Shown here piece by piece: positions 1-11,004 of a stretch of 64,000 bases of DNA. Each line of letters opens with the position of its first letter. Position 1 is the first letter of the stretch. Made by a program: the position numbers and the translations under genes. The DNA is from Trissonchulus latispiculum. Its lineage: Eukaryota > Nematoda > Enoplea > Enoplida > Ironidae. Location: NCBI GenBank assembly GCA_030248195.1, contig JASAND010021254.1:1-64000 (forward strand). The letters run 5' to 3'. A model generated the notes under the pieces. The model was not told the origin of the DNA and searched no databases. It was given only the letters and a program-made list of their open reading frames with translations.

Positions 1-184
1 AAGTTACGTATTGCTCCTATTCCTGCGCCAAGCCTAAGTTTTCTAGCGTTCATGCTCCGAAGCTTGCGACGGTCGAACCTTAGCTTAACCCTTCAAGCTC
101 GGTAGGCGCATTTCCACATTTTTTAACCTAGCGACCTCATTATGCCTTAGTACCACACAATTTTTAGAAATATTATTTAATTAG

Positions 185-680
185 TATGCTACCAACGTTC
201 ATGTAAAATGAGCAAAATTCCAGACCCACTTTTGAGATATACACGCCTGAAAATCAGCGGAAATTTTCAGTTAAAACAGCGATTATGGCAATTTTCCACG
301 GCTGAGTGGAACAGCTATTGGCGTAGTTCATTTTGGGCAAATAAACCGGGTACCATTCGGCAACGTTTTGGGTCAGTTTCAGCTAAATCTGAGAAATTTA
401 TTTTCGACTTTTCGGCTGCTTAAAAAAGCAAAAAACCGAACAAAAATAAAATTTCTCAGATTTGGCTGAAACTGACCCAAAACGTTGCCAATGGTACCCA
501 GTTTATTTGCCCAAAATATTACGCCAATAGCTGTTCCCTTCAGCCGGCTACGATGGGCCAAAGTTACCATAATCGCTGTTTTGGCTGAAAATCGCTGATT
601 TTTCGAACTTTGAATGGCCATATCTCAAAAGTGGAGGGTCTGGGATTTTGCTCATTTTTTGCATGGACCTTGGTAGCATA
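185..680. repeat. Foldback (long inverted repeat) element
   Basis: Two arms of about 240 bp are near-perfect reverse complements and meet around position 424. The outermost bases are TATGCTACCAA on the left and TTGGTAGCATA on the right, and both arms carry a motif such as AATGAGCAAAAT just inside. No clear target duplication is visible. It abuts, and probably interrupts, a reverse transcriptase relic that reads leftward from about 1245. Best called a non-autonomous foldback transposon of unknown superfamily. Confidence 0.75.
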
Positions 681-685
681 TATAT

Positions 686-1245
686 AGATAAATACTTTTT
701 GAAGATTTTAAACAGTGGATGTGCTAAAGAATGAGCTAATTTTTTGAAAAGAATAGTTGGAAGCCCATCGGGACCTGCCGACAACTTAGGGACCAAGTTA
801 TTCATAACTTTAAATACGTCAAGTTCATCGAAACCACAATCAGTAAGGCATTCTTCTGGTGCAATTTTATCCTGTATAGGAGGATTCACTCTATTATCAG
901 CAGTAAACACAGACACAAACGTATCATTCAATAAATTGCACTTATCAACATCATCGATCACAATACTACCGTTTGCGTTAGTATGTAAGAGAACCAATAC
1001 TGGACGATTTGGGGTTTATGCGCTTTCTTGCATACGCATAAAACTTGTTAAGACAATTATCATTAGCCAAACGATTTTCATATAAACTTCTATCAGCAGA
1101 AACAGACTGCCTTACTTTAATGCAAAGCTGTCTATGCAGGTTTCTATTGTGCGGACTTTTGCATTTCTTAAAACGTTTCCAGAAACGCTTTTTATTCCTG
1201 CTGGAGCAGGAATGTATAAAAAGGAAAGTAGTATGTATATTGTAG
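686..1245 (-). pseudogene. Non-LTR retrotransposon reverse transcriptase fragment
   Basis: Read on the minus strand this gives the region before and into the start of a jockey/CR1/L2-like reverse transcriptase. A Lys/Arg-rich stretch (KKRFWKRFKKCKSPHN) is followed, after a frame change near 960-1010, by a D..N..FVSVFT segment and then the conserved LSAGPDGLP motif of RT block 1 with a helical LAHPLFKIFKKYL continuation. The domain stops where the foldback element at 185-680 begins; palm motifs such as YxDD are absent. It is 5'- and 3'-truncated and frameshifted, so non-functional. Clade assignment is an inference from the general pattern. Confidence 0.7.
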
Positions 1246-3556
1246 CATGAGTCATTTTTTTCTATTTAGAAGCCCTATCTTCAGCATAGGGCTAGCTTAC
1301 GGACATGTTTTTTTGGGGTACGGCATTGTGCAAATTAGGTTTACAAATACTACTTAAGCAGTTGCACAGACAGTTCTCGTGCAGTATTCGGCTGTCGCTT
1401 AATTCTAAAAGGTTGCTTATTTTTGAAACCAGTGCAGCTTTGGAGCTTGCACAAAGGTGTAATAGGTAGGTACTTAAGTAATCTTTTGCACCTGGCTTTT
1501 CAACTTTGGCTCGTCATCAATGGGCTGTAAATACTAAGAATGTTTTACCTGGATTGGCTGGATTAATTCAGATTAGTAGAAATTTTCCGCCAAATTGTTT
1601 AATGCACAAACCAGTTAAGCTTTAGTTGGTTAGAGCAGGAGTTATACGATATACACAAATACAGCGTGATACTCTATGCCGTATACAAGTCTGAAACTAT
1701 CCAACACAGCGGTATCAACTAACCAGCTAACTTACACTAAATCTCTTTTCAAACAAATTCTTAGGTTTGTTTAAGTACTTGTCAGACTGGGAGGTCGCAC
1801 TATGTTAGTAGACTGCACGTCAAGCATGACTACGGCTCCACTTTGGAAAGACTTCTATGCTTGTATGTCTTGCCACAGCCATTCACTAATCACTAAGCTT
1901 GACCGTTTGTTAGACGTCGGGCCAAAGTAGGTCCATGAAGGGGGTGTAGATTATGGGGGTCAGGCGATTGAAAATTTTAAAGGATATTATTCACGGACAA
2001 TGGTCATTCGAAGCTGAAAGCTGTGTGAAATCAAAGGGAAGTCAAGTGAGGTCGCAAACTTAACCATGTATTAATTCGGTTACTGTTGAATAATTACAGG
2101 TCTACAAAGGAATAGTGCCCCTTTTGGGGCCTGCTTGTTTGGTTTTAGTTTTACAAATATAGTCAATCGGGAAAAAATTTCGGAAAAAAGCCACGACCGC
2201 CGTGGCCTAACGGGTGAATCTGCAATGATGGCAAGTTTTCCTCTCTGCATACAGTCTAAATTAGATCGATCTGATGCACCGTTGGTCTGGCACATTGCCA
2301 AATGTGGTGGGGGAAAACCCACTTTGTAGGGAAAAAACCCGCCCATTTTGAAAAATTTCTTAACAACCAAACAGGCAAGCAAGCAAGCAACGGTACTATC
2401 GAGGACGCTACATCATTCTATGGTGTCAGATTTGGATAATTTCCCTGGCTAGCTAGGGGCCAAAAATCTTGAAAGTGCCATTTCGGTATTGGAGGACCCA
2501 GGACAGGTCCAACTCTGGATTTTAACAGAGAATTGAACGTAAAAAACCATTCTCTACATAGACTAACAAATTTTATCAAATTACATCGTTTTTAGCATTT
2601 TTCAAAAATTGCCCTGTGTTAAACTTTATGAAACCTGTTCGTTTGATGCTGCATTTTCAATGGCACATGAAAACTCAAAAAGGTACCTAGATCGGGTTTT
2701 TTTATTTATACTAGCTAAAAAAGAGTTGAATTTTACACCGGAAGTGTAAGAGTAGCGCAACAACAATTTTTGAGACCTGTGAGGGGTGGGTTTTCCCCCA
2801 TTGGGTTTTCCTCCGCTACTTTTTGCATTATACCAGCCTAACGGGACAACCTAGAGAAGTGCAATTGGGCGTAAAAGAACGATCTAAGTATATATATATA
2901 TACGCCAAGTACGATGGTATATATATATATAAAGTTCTCATCTAGCCCTTATAATAAAAAAGTTCCAGCCAAAATCCGAAAATGTGGGTTCTCCCATGGC
3001 TATAAATCTGCTAATTTTTGAGATAAAAATCAACTTCTACAGTGCCTGCCAGAAAAATAGCGGTATTTTTAGCACGCATATTTTTCGAAAAATGTTCGCC
3101 CTCCCCAAAAAGTTCCTTGCCCCTCGGACTTTTGCCCCCCCAAGAAAAAACCCCTAGAATAAGCCCAGCTTACTCGAGCAACAGAACACAAAATAAGTGG
3201 ATTCCTAGCTTCCTGATATCAATACGTAATCAAGGTCAAGCATATTGGCCTGGGTATACGTACGTATACCATACCCACTTTGGTCCCGGGGGCCGAGAAC
3301 CAAAATTCTAAGTTCAGCCTGCGCAAAAGACACTTGGGGTTCCAAATTTTTTACACAATAACACTATGGACTATGCTCTACATATTTATGCATGAAAAGA
3401 AAAATTTCATAGCTTGATTGATTGAGCAAAATTGATCGATCAGAACAAGTGATTTTTTGTGAATTCGTTCACAAAGAAAATAAAAAATTGTTAATAACTC
3501 ACGCTACACAAGGGGCAAGGGCTACCGACATAAAATTTGCACCATATGTAGAGGGG
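1246..3556. other. Unassigned intergenic DNA
   Basis: No supportable gene. A small stem-loop (AGCCCTAT ... ATAGGGCT) lies at about 1269-1291. Two AT dinucleotide tracts flank a 20-bp spacer at about 2888-2931. Open frames here are short and lack recognisable domains. Confidence 0.5.
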
Positions 3557-3564
3557 GTCACTAC

Positions 3565-4100
3565 CATAGGTGTAATTGGGGGGAGGTTTGCGGGGGGTAG
3601 CCCCCCAGCCATTTTTCCAAACCACCCTCAAAAACTTTTGGGGGCCACCCCAACTGGGGAGGGGGGGGGGTAGTCGCGCCTAAGGCGCGAAAAATTGGTC
3701 AAAATTGGGTGTTTTAGGGTAAATTTTGCAAAATTTGTCAAAAATGTCCAAATTTTTGGCTTAAAGTGTTCATTACTGCGTGAAATATATACACGTTTTC
3801 AACCGTATTATGGACTTTCTGACTCAATATTGACGACCCTATTTTGGAGTTAGAAACATGTTGGGAATCACGTTTTCGAGTTTAAAGGCCGTGTCTAATG
3901 TTAAAATTAGTTAATGGTTAGATGTTTTTTGGCATTTAGCAATGGCTGAAAATGCGATTTTTGGCATAAAAATTGAAAAAATTTTTGGGGGAGGTTTGGG
4001 GGGGTCTTGGGAGGGTTTGGGGGAGGTCTAAAAAGGGGGCTCGCCCCCAAAATTTGGGAGGAGGGGGCCTCCCCCAACCCAAATCCCCGTTACACCTATG
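3565..4100. mobile_element. hAT-like MITE, CATAGGTGTAA family, copy 1
   Basis: The ends are CATAGGTGTAA and TTACACCTATG. The element is flanked by a perfect 8-bp duplication, GTCACTAC, at 3557-3564 and 4101-4108. Eight-base duplications with short terminal repeats are diagnostic of the hAT superfamily. It is 536 bp, non-coding, and contains long G runs near both ends, a small CGCGCC/GGCGCG hairpin near 3675, and an AT-rich core. With no transposase it must be mobilised in trans. Confidence 0.88.
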
Positions 4101-4306
4101 GTCACTACCGTTCCAGACGTATACCAAAAAGTTTTTCGATCGGACTTAAATTGAAAATTGCCCGCAAGAATTCGATTTTGGATTTCTTGTGAATATTGCT
4201 ATATCTTGAAGAGCTTCGAAAATAACCCTAGAGGCTGTATTATTGTCGCTTTTCTTGAGTTTTTACCTTAAAAATGCTATTTATTCGCTAAAGACTTAGG
4301 TACGTA

Positions 4307-4310
<4 letters not shown>

Positions 4311-4338
<28 letters not shown>
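4311..4338. repeat. AT dinucleotide microsatellite
   Basis: About 14 uninterrupted TA units immediately before the second CATAGG element. Confidence 0.9.
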
Positions 4339-4342
<4 letters not shown>

Positions 4343-4354
4343 GGGATCGCCCTC

Positions 4355-4889
4355 CATAGGTGAAATTTGGGGGGGGGGTAAATGTTTCCAAACCCCTAGA
4401 AATTTTTGGAGGCCCCCGCCAACGCCCACCCCCCCCCCCCCCCCCCCCCCAACGGGGGGGGGGGGGGGGGGGGCTAATCGCGCCGACGGCGCCAAAAATT
4501 GGGTGTTTTTAGGGTAAATTCTTCAAAATTTTCAAAAAAGTCCAAATTTTTGGCTTAAAGTGGTTATTGTTGCGAGAAATACGTTTTTAACGGTTTTATG
4601 GACTATCAGGCTCAATATTGACCTTATTTTAGACTTAGAAACATGTTACCAATCCAGTTTTCGAGTTTAAAACCCATATCTAATCTAGTGTCAAAATTAC
4701 TTCATGGTTGAATGTTTTTTGGCATTGGCAATGGCTGAAAATGCTATTTTTTACATAAAAATAGAAAAATTTTTGGGGGGAGGTTGGGGGGGGGGTCGTG
4801 GGGGGGGGTTTGGGGGTCTAAAAAGGGCCCTCCCCAAAATTCCGGGGGAGGGGGGTCCCCCCACAACCCAAATCCCCGATACACCCATG
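4355..4889. mobile_element. hAT-like MITE, CATAGGTG family, copy 2
   Basis: Starts CATAGGTGAAA and ends ATACACCCATG. It is 535 bp and shares the internal order of copy 1: G-rich end, C-run/G-run hairpin, GGCGC hairpin, AT-rich core, then GATTTTTGGCATA-like sequence and G-rich end. Flanks are ATCGCCCTC and ATCGCCCCC, a duplication blurred by the adjoining C run. The near-identical length to copy 1 argues that both are complete. Confidence 0.8.
4429..4473. repeat. C22-AAC-G20 homopolymer palindrome
   Basis: Twenty-two cytosines, the trinucleotide AAC, then twenty guanines lie inside copy 2 of the CATAGG element. The arms are perfectly complementary and could form a hairpin, or G-quadruplex and i-motif structures. 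Exact run lengths should be treated as uncertain because such runs are error-prone in sequencing. Confidence 0.85.
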
Positions 4890-5405
4890 ATCGCCCCCCC
4901 CCCACTTTCAAAAGAAATGCCAGTGGGGGGTGGCATAGTTTCCCTGGATCTTTGGGTCTGGGGGGGGAATCTTGGCTGACCTCCGAAGGGTACCCCCCCA
5001 ACGTTTTCTGGGAGACCTCCTCTTGAGCCCCCCCAACGCCCCCGCAGGACCCCCCCCCCAACCCTCCTCCAAAAAGATTTTCAATTTTATGCCAAAAATC
5101 GCATTTTCAGCTGCTTCTAATGTTAAAAACATCTAACTATAAAGTAATTTTAACATTAGACAGCGGTTTTAAACTCAAAAACTTGATTACCAACATGTTT
5201 CTAAGTCGAAAATAAGGTCAATATTGAGCCAGAAAGTCCATAAAACCGTTAAAAACTTGTATATCTCGCAATAAGAAACACCTTAAACCAAAAATTTGTA
5301 CTTTTTTGAAAAAATTTTCAGAATTTACCCTAAAAATGCCCAATTTTTCGCGCCTTCGGCGCGACTGCCCCCCCCCCACTTGGGGGGCCCCAAACCATAG
5401 GTGTA
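4890..5405. mobile_element. Inverted, rearranged CATAGG-family fragment
   Basis: Carries the same AT-rich core as the two upstream copies but in the opposite orientation (for example GCCAAAAATCGCATTTTCAG at about 5090). Its left part resembles the CATAGTTTCCCTGG family (about 4935). The right edge is a fresh CATAGGTGTA at about 5394 in the wrong polarity for a simple end, so this is probably a composite of two or more insertions. No duplication was identified. Confidence 0.6.
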
Positions 5406-5749
5406 CCACCTGTTTGGGTTGAGGGGGAGGACCCCCCCTAAACTGTACCCAAGTTTTTTAGCTAAAAATGCTCCTTTTTCGATGTGCAGTACATTAAACG
5501 TACTCAAAAGCTTCTGCCAATAGTTTTCGTATGCGAAAATAGGGCTTAAAATTGACAAATTTGTACTAAAATATGCCTAAATCAGCCCAGGTTGTGGTTT
5601 ATAATTGCGTACGTATTTTAATTTTTAATTGCTATAAATAACCATATTTAGCTGTTTATAGGTGATTTACAGCCTATTTTTTCTAATTTTTTTCAAAAAT
5701 TTTCAGAAGATGCAAAAAATTTTTTCAAACATTTTGGATTTTTATGCGT

Positions 5750-5900
5750 CTGAACTAAGCAGTGCAACTAGGAGTACGCAGGTCAAAATGTGGCGTACGC
5801 TACGGACGCTGCAGCGTACTTTCGCGTACGCCAAGTTATTTTTAGCGTACTTAAGCAGGTTTTAGCGTACGAAATGTTGGATAAGCACTGCTAAGTTCAG
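5750..5900. mobile_element. MITE with GCGTAC words, copy 1
   Basis: A 151-bp element with terminal repeats CTGAACTAAGCAGTGC (5750-5765) and GCACTGCTAAGTTCAG (5885-5900). The interior holds about six or seven irregularly spaced copies of GCGTAC or GTACGC, itself nearly palindromic. A second copy of almost the same length lies at 11244-11393. No coding capacity; superfamily unknown. Confidence 0.75.
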
Positions 5901-5981
5901 GAATTAAAGCTTGACCCTAGCTAAGCTGCATCGTCAACGGGGGAGGTCGGGCGGCGTGGGGGGGGGGGTTGTAGGTGCAGG

Positions 5982-6213
5982 CATAGGTGTGGCTGGGCAA
6001 AAAATCTGGGGGGGGGGGTTCCGACGGAGGGTGGGGGGGGGTCCGCCAAATTTCCCAAACAACCCTAAATTTACGATTTTTTGGCCATTTTTGGCCACTT
6101 TTTGGTCAAAAAACGAGGGGCCTAGCTAAAGTGTGAAAAATCCGGGAGGGTAGCGAAAATCTGTCAATTTGGTGGGGGGGGTCCCCCACCCCCCCCCCCC
6201 TAACACATATATG
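5982..6213. mobile_element. hAT-like MITE, CATAGGTGTGG family, copy 1
   Basis: Begins CATAGGTGTGGCTGG and ends ACACATATATG. It is flanked by a perfect 8-bp duplication GGTGCAGG (5974-5981 and 6214-6221). The sequence after the right duplication, TATGGCTGGGCAAA, resembles the start of another family member, so this copy appears to have landed inside the terminus of a related element. Length 232 bp, non-coding, rich in G runs. Confidence 0.87.
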
Positions 6214-6421
6214 GGTGCAGGTATGGCTGGGCAAAGAATCTGGGAGGCGGCAGGCGGGGTGTTCGGCTCGAGAGGGGGGATCCCGAAAAATTGCCAAAAC
6301 CTCCCAAATTTTTGATTTTTTACCGAGGGGGTTTGGGGCATAGTTTCCTTGGGGGGGTGGGCATCCCCCCAGATTTTCGGCAAAATGCCCCCCCCCAGAT
6401 TTTTGACTTACCCTCCCCAAC

Positions 6422-6887
6422 CATAGGTGTGGCTGGCGAAAAAAGTGGGGGTGGGGGGTTCAGAAAAAAGGGACGGGGCTTTGGCGAAAAAAAAGGGGGT
6501 GGGGGGTCGCGAAAAGTCGATTGGGGGGGAGGGGTAAGAAAAATTTTGTGGGGGGGGGTCGGCGAAAAATTTCGAAAAAAAAGTCGGTTTTTCGTTAAAA
6601 AACCTGACAATTTTCTCAATTTACAGCTATTTTTAACGATTTTTAGCTTAATTAAGCGAATGCTAACAATTTTTCGCTAATTTTTGGAATTTTTTGGAAA
6701 AATTTCGAATTTTAACTAAAAATTTTCAAAAATTTAGGTAGGGGTTTGAAAATTTTTAGGGGGGAGGGGTCTGAAAAAATCGATTTAGGGGGAGGGGTAG
6801 GAAAAAATTTTTAGGGGGGAGGGTTGGCGACCCCTCCATTTGGGGGAGGGGTCCCCCCCCCCCCCCCCCCCCCCCAACACACCTATG
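6422..6887. mobile_element. hAT-like MITE, CATAGGTGTGG family, copy 2
   Basis: Ends are CATAGGTGTGGCTGG and ACACACCTATG with a perfect 8-bp duplication TCCCCAAC (6414-6421 and 6888-6895). It is 466 bp, longer than its relatives, with G-rich blocks separated by AT-rich segments and a run of 23 cytosines at about 6853-6875 close to the right end. Confidence 0.88.
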
Positions 6888-7017
6888 TCCCCAACTTTTG
6901 ATTACCCCCCCAACGATTTTTTGACCCAAAAAGTTAGCTAAATTTTTCGAAAAATGGTCATTTATTGAAAAATTTTTCTAAAATTTTGACCTAAACTCGC
7001 TTTAAACCGGTGCAAAA

Positions 7018-7215
7018 CATAGGTGTGGCTGGGCAAAAAATCTGGGGGAGGGGGTTCCGACGGAGGGTGGGGGGACCCCCCTAAATTTTCGATTTTATGC
7101 CATTTTTGGCCACTTTTTGGCCAAAAATCTGGGGGGGTAGCAAAAATCTGAAAATCTTGGGGGGGTCGCCAAAATTTGTCATTTTGGTGGGCCCCCTCCC
7201 CCTAACACACCTATG
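7018..7215. mobile_element. hAT-like MITE, CATAGGTGTGG family, copy 3
   Basis: A compact 198-bp copy ending CACACCTATG, with a perfect 8-bp duplication GTGCAAAA (7010-7017 and 7216-7223). It is uninterrupted and is the intact reference for the copy at 18360-19079, which has been split by another insertion. Confidence 0.9.
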
Positions 7216-7319
7216 GTGCAAAAACGCCTACAACGTTAAGAACAAGCCTTATTTTGATGAAAAAAGGGCTAAATTGCAGAAAATGTTGCATTTTTTGGCC
7301 ATTTTTCGACATTTCTGAG

Positions 7320-8340
7320 GTCCGAATTCTGGGGGGGTTGGGGGGGGGGTACCCCCATCACATTTCGGAGTTCGGCCAAGATTTACCCCCCCCCCAGCCC
7401 CAGATCCAAAGTTCCAGGGAAACTATGGCTTGGCGGTCAAACTCTGGGGAGGGGAGGGGGCGCCCGCGCCAATATTTGTCGTCTGGGGCCACCCCCCAAC
7501 ACAGCTGTGGGGACTGGGGAGTTGTAGCTATAGGTGCAATTGGGGTATATACCCCAACCCCTCCCCGCCATTTTTCCAAACCAACCCCAAAAATTTTTGG
7601 GCCCCCCCGCCACAAGAAATCCTTTTTTGGAGAAAACCGAATCATAGTGTCAACTACAAATTTTTCCCAATATTTTCTTGATTTTTTCCGGATTTCTGCA
7701 AAAATCGGAAAAAATATCGGAATTATCCCGATTTTATCCGATATTTTCTAACTTGGAAAAAACCGGAATAATTTCGGAAAAAAACCGGAAAAGGTAGGAA
7801 AAATATCGGAAAAAGATCGAAATATATAATGGAAAAGAACAAAAATCGGAAAAATCTCCGGAAAAAATTGGGTAAAAAAATCGGAAAAGTTGCACAAAAA
7901 AAATCGGAATAGTTATATACCGAATAAAATCAGAAAAATGCAGTTCTGGTTTTTTCCAAAAAAGGATTTCCTGTACGCGCATAAGGTGTAATTCCGGGGG
8001 GGGGGTTCTCGCTCTCCCTCTCCCCTGCCATTTTTCCAAACAAATTTTTGGGGGGCCCCTTTTTGTACAACTTTTCCGATTTTTGTCGCTCTTAATCCGA
8101 TCTTTTCTGATTTTTTCTGGGGATTTTCCCGTCTTTTGTGCAACTTTTCCATTATTCAGATATTTTTCTGATGTTTTCCTTCCAGACATTTCTCAGACAT
8201 TTTCCGTTGTTTTACAGACATTTTTCCGATATTTTCCAGACATTTTCCCTTATTTTCACGATATTTTTCGAAAGTTTTTCTGTGATTTCCCGGGCATTTT
8301 TCCAAATTTTCTTGGGCTTTTCTCGCCATCTGCATGCGCC
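7320..8340. repeat. G/C-run elements with AATCGG word clusters
   Basis: Two G/C-run modules (about 7330-7620 and 7990-8065) both contain CCATTTTTCCAAAC and CAAATTTTTGGG-like blocks. They alternate with two AT-rich stretches in which AATCGG, CCGGAAAA or their complements recur every 10-25 bases (about 7640-7960 and 8070-8330). Frames through the word clusters are open only because the repeat unit lacks stops; they are Phe/Pro/Ser-rich and not genes. Element boundaries and superfamily are unclear. Confidence 0.55.
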
Positions 8341-8700
8341 TCGCCTTTTATACACATATATACATATACAAGTCAAGCCCAAGCGGGGAAAACCCACTTT
8401 CAAATTTTAGGCCAGAACTTTTTACTGGTTTGAGATATTGAAAAGCTAACTATACAGGCAAGGCAGCTAGGCTAAGCTTTCTTCTTAGAACACCTCTGCA
8501 GGGTGCGCCGTTAGTGAGAACAATTGTCCCAAACTGGCGGGGAAAAACCCAACCCAAAAGACTCAGATCTATATATATAATTGTAAAAAATTCCAGAAAA
8601 TTTATTCCGATTTTTTTCTGACATCCAAAAAATGGGAAAATATCGGGAAAATTATACATACATATGTACAATACGTATATACATTATATATACATATATA

Positions 8701-8800
8701 CATAGGTGTAACGGGGATTTGGGTTGGGGGCCCCCTCCCCCGGAATTTTGGGGGGTGCCTTTTTTAGACACCCCCCACACCCCCACCCAAAGGGTGGGCT
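8701..8800. mobile_element. Truncated CATAGGTGTAA-family MITE
   Basis: The first 100 bp match the orientation that starts CATAGGTGTAACGGGG, followed by a GGGTTGGGG block and paired C/G runs. The AT-rich core and the other terminus are missing, so this is a fragment. Confidence 0.65.
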
Positions 8801-8839
8801 ATCCTTTTTCGCCCACTTTGCCGTTGATGTTATCTTATC

Positions 8840-9035
8840 CCCCCGTATATACACTATACAGCACGCCAGCGGAGACTGGCTCCCGTCCCGACTTGCTCGC
8901 GTTTCTACTGTTTCACAGCGTGGTCTTTGCCATAACTTTTTCATGGATTTCATTTCATAGAGCAAGGAGCTACGGTAAAGTGTACATTGAAAATTTTCTG
9001 TTACATGGTTTAATAAAAACCTTTGACTTGACTTA
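8840..9035 (+). mobile_element. Possible 3' end of a non-LTR retrotransposon
   Basis: A short GC-balanced segment ends in TTTAATAAAAACC followed by TTGACTTGACTT, i.e. a polyadenylation-like signal and a short pentanucleotide tail. This resembles the 3' end of the better-preserved element at 14678-15575, which has a pentanucleotide tail. No reverse transcriptase motif is present, so the identification is tentative. Confidence 0.35.
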
Positions 9036-9540
9036 ACGACGACGCGGGCACAAGAGTACGTAGCTTCTGACCGGGACTGTACGTACTTGTAAACTCTCGT
9101 ACTGCACTTCCTATATCTTTTGCTCTAGGTCCTGTCGTTGTTTTGAAACTAGGATTTTGCATGTTGGAAGAAAAGGTTAGCAACGACAAAACAACGAGTT
9201 ATACACGAAAATTTATACACATACCCAATATTCGTCTGAATCCCAGCATGAGAGTAGCAGCAGTTGACGTAGGCTTAATGCGAAACGGAAGGCAAATATG
9301 CTTACATTTATGCCACAGAATAATAGAACCTGCCTCAGCCGTCGAACTAAAATACACGACGAGTGCTGAACCAGGAATACAGTCTGTAGCAAGGTGTGAA
9401 TTAAATTGATATCAGACGTCCGTTATGCTAAAATATGAAAACAAATATATCACTATCACTGAACTTATTTTAGGGACTGTTTCTTAATCTTGGCCTTGGG
9501 GGTCCCCCTAAAAGTCCGAGGGATAAAGAATGTGGAGGTG
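9036..9540. other. Unassigned sequence
   Basis: Holds one 88-codon open frame (9143-9409) with no domain I recognise and no splice or expression evidence. Nothing else identified. Confidence 0.4.
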
Positions 9541-9763
9541 TTGTTAATGTTTTAATCTATTTGCAGCCAATTTTTTCGGACAATTTTTGAAAAATTGCCA
9601 AAAAATTTGCAAAAATTTGGCATTTTTTTCTTGTTTGGACCCCATTTTAGGGGGGAGGGGGGTCTGACTGAGCTTGGCTTGGGGGGGGAGTAGTATGGGG
9701 GGTGGGGGCGGGGGGTCTGGCCTTCTCACAGGGGGTGGTAAACTGTAGCCTGGTACACCTATG
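9541..9763. mobile_element. Right-end fragment of a CATAGG element
   Basis: G-run blocks around 9650-9740 lead to a terminal TACACCTATG ending at 9763. A left terminus with matching flank was not found. Confidence 0.5.
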
Positions 9764-10067
9764 AATTTAGCGACAATTTTTATATCATTTTAAAGCTTAG
9801 AATGTGTTTGTTACAGCTAGGTAGGGTATACCTGTATCATTTCAACTCTTAGGCTTGAACATGAACATGAACAAGAAAACAATTTTTGAACATGGATTTC
9901 TCGAAATGTGTGGAAGCTAAAGAAAAGCGACCAGTTCAGGCTTCAAAAGAAGTGTCTTTTCTTTTCCGCAAATTTTTTCTTAAAACTTTGAAGAAAAGTT
10001 TTTTGCCCCCTCCCCCAAATTCGATTTTTCCCGACCCTACACCACCGACGAACACAAACGTGGAAAG

Positions 10068-11004
10068 CATTGCATAGGTGTAACGGAGATTTAGGGTGGG
10101 GAGCCCCCTCCCCCGGAATTTTGGGGGGCCCCTTTTTAGATCCCCAACGACCCCCCCCAAACCTCCCCCCAAAAAAGTTTTTCTATTTTTATGCCAAAAA
10201 TAGCACTTTCAGCCATTTCAGTGTTTCGCATTTTCAGCCATTGCTGCTGCCATAAAACGTTCCATTAAAAAGTAATTTTGACATTAGACAGGGGTTTTAA
10301 ACTCGAAAACTTGATGGCCAACATGTTGCTGAGTCCAGAATAAGGTCAATATTGAGTCATGAAACCTGTTATAAAAGTGTATATATTTCTCGCGATAATA
10401 AATACTTTAAACAAAAATTTGGACTTTTTTGAAAAATGTTGCAAAATTTACCCAAAAGTACCTACGCCGTCGGCGCGACTACCCCCTCCCCCCCCCCCCC
10501 CCCCCCCAGCGGCCCCAAAAATTTCTGGTGGGGTTTGGAAAAATAGCTGTGGGGGGGTTTACCCCCCCCCCTTCCCTTCACACCCATAGTTTCCCTGGAA
10601 ATTTTGGTTGGGGGAGGGGTAAGCTATGGAAATTTGGTGGTCGACCCGCGCGAAATCTAATGCGGGGGTACCACCCCCCGAACCCCCCCCCCAAAATTGG
10701 AACCTCAAAACATCCAAAAAATGGCCTAAAATACAAAATTTCTGTATTTTAATGCTTTTTCCGAGAAAACAAGGCTTGTTTTGACAGTTTTAGGCGTTTG
10801 TACGCGGTTTTAAAACGATTTTAAGTCACAATTTGAGAAAAAGTTTTCAAAAAATGACCATTTTTGGGCAAAATTTAGCTAACTTTTTGGCTCCAAAACG
10901 GTTGAGGGGGGGGTTGGGTGGGGGTAGCCGAAAGTTGGGGGAGGGGATGTCGAAAATTTTGGGGGGAGTACACCTCCCCCTGGGGAACTATGTTCAAACC
11001 TATG
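10068..11004. mobile_element. CATAGGTGTAA-family hAT-like MITE hosting a second element
   Basis: The left end is CATAGGTGTAACGG at 10073, preceded by five extra bases CATTG. The right end is CCTATG at 11004. Flanks are GTGGAAAG at 10060-10067 and 11005-11012, a perfect 8-bp duplication. The right terminus is split by the element at 10585-10992; removing that insert restores a normal TTCACACCTATG end. The core is homologous to the copies at 3565 and 18414. Confidence 0.78.
10585..10992. mobile_element. hAT-like MITE, CATAGTTTCCCTGG family, nested copy
   Basis: Starts CATAGTTTCCCTGG and ends GGGGAACTATG. The 8-bp flanks TTCACACC and TTCAAACC differ by one base. It sits within the last bases of the CATAGGTGTAA element around it, so it is the younger insertion. 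A second member is at 20718-22896. It carries a run of 8-10 C near the left end and G-rich blocks on the right. Confidence 0.8.

Noticed and set aside
9143..9409. 88-codon frame as a small gene
   Set aside because: No conserved motif or context; left as unassigned.
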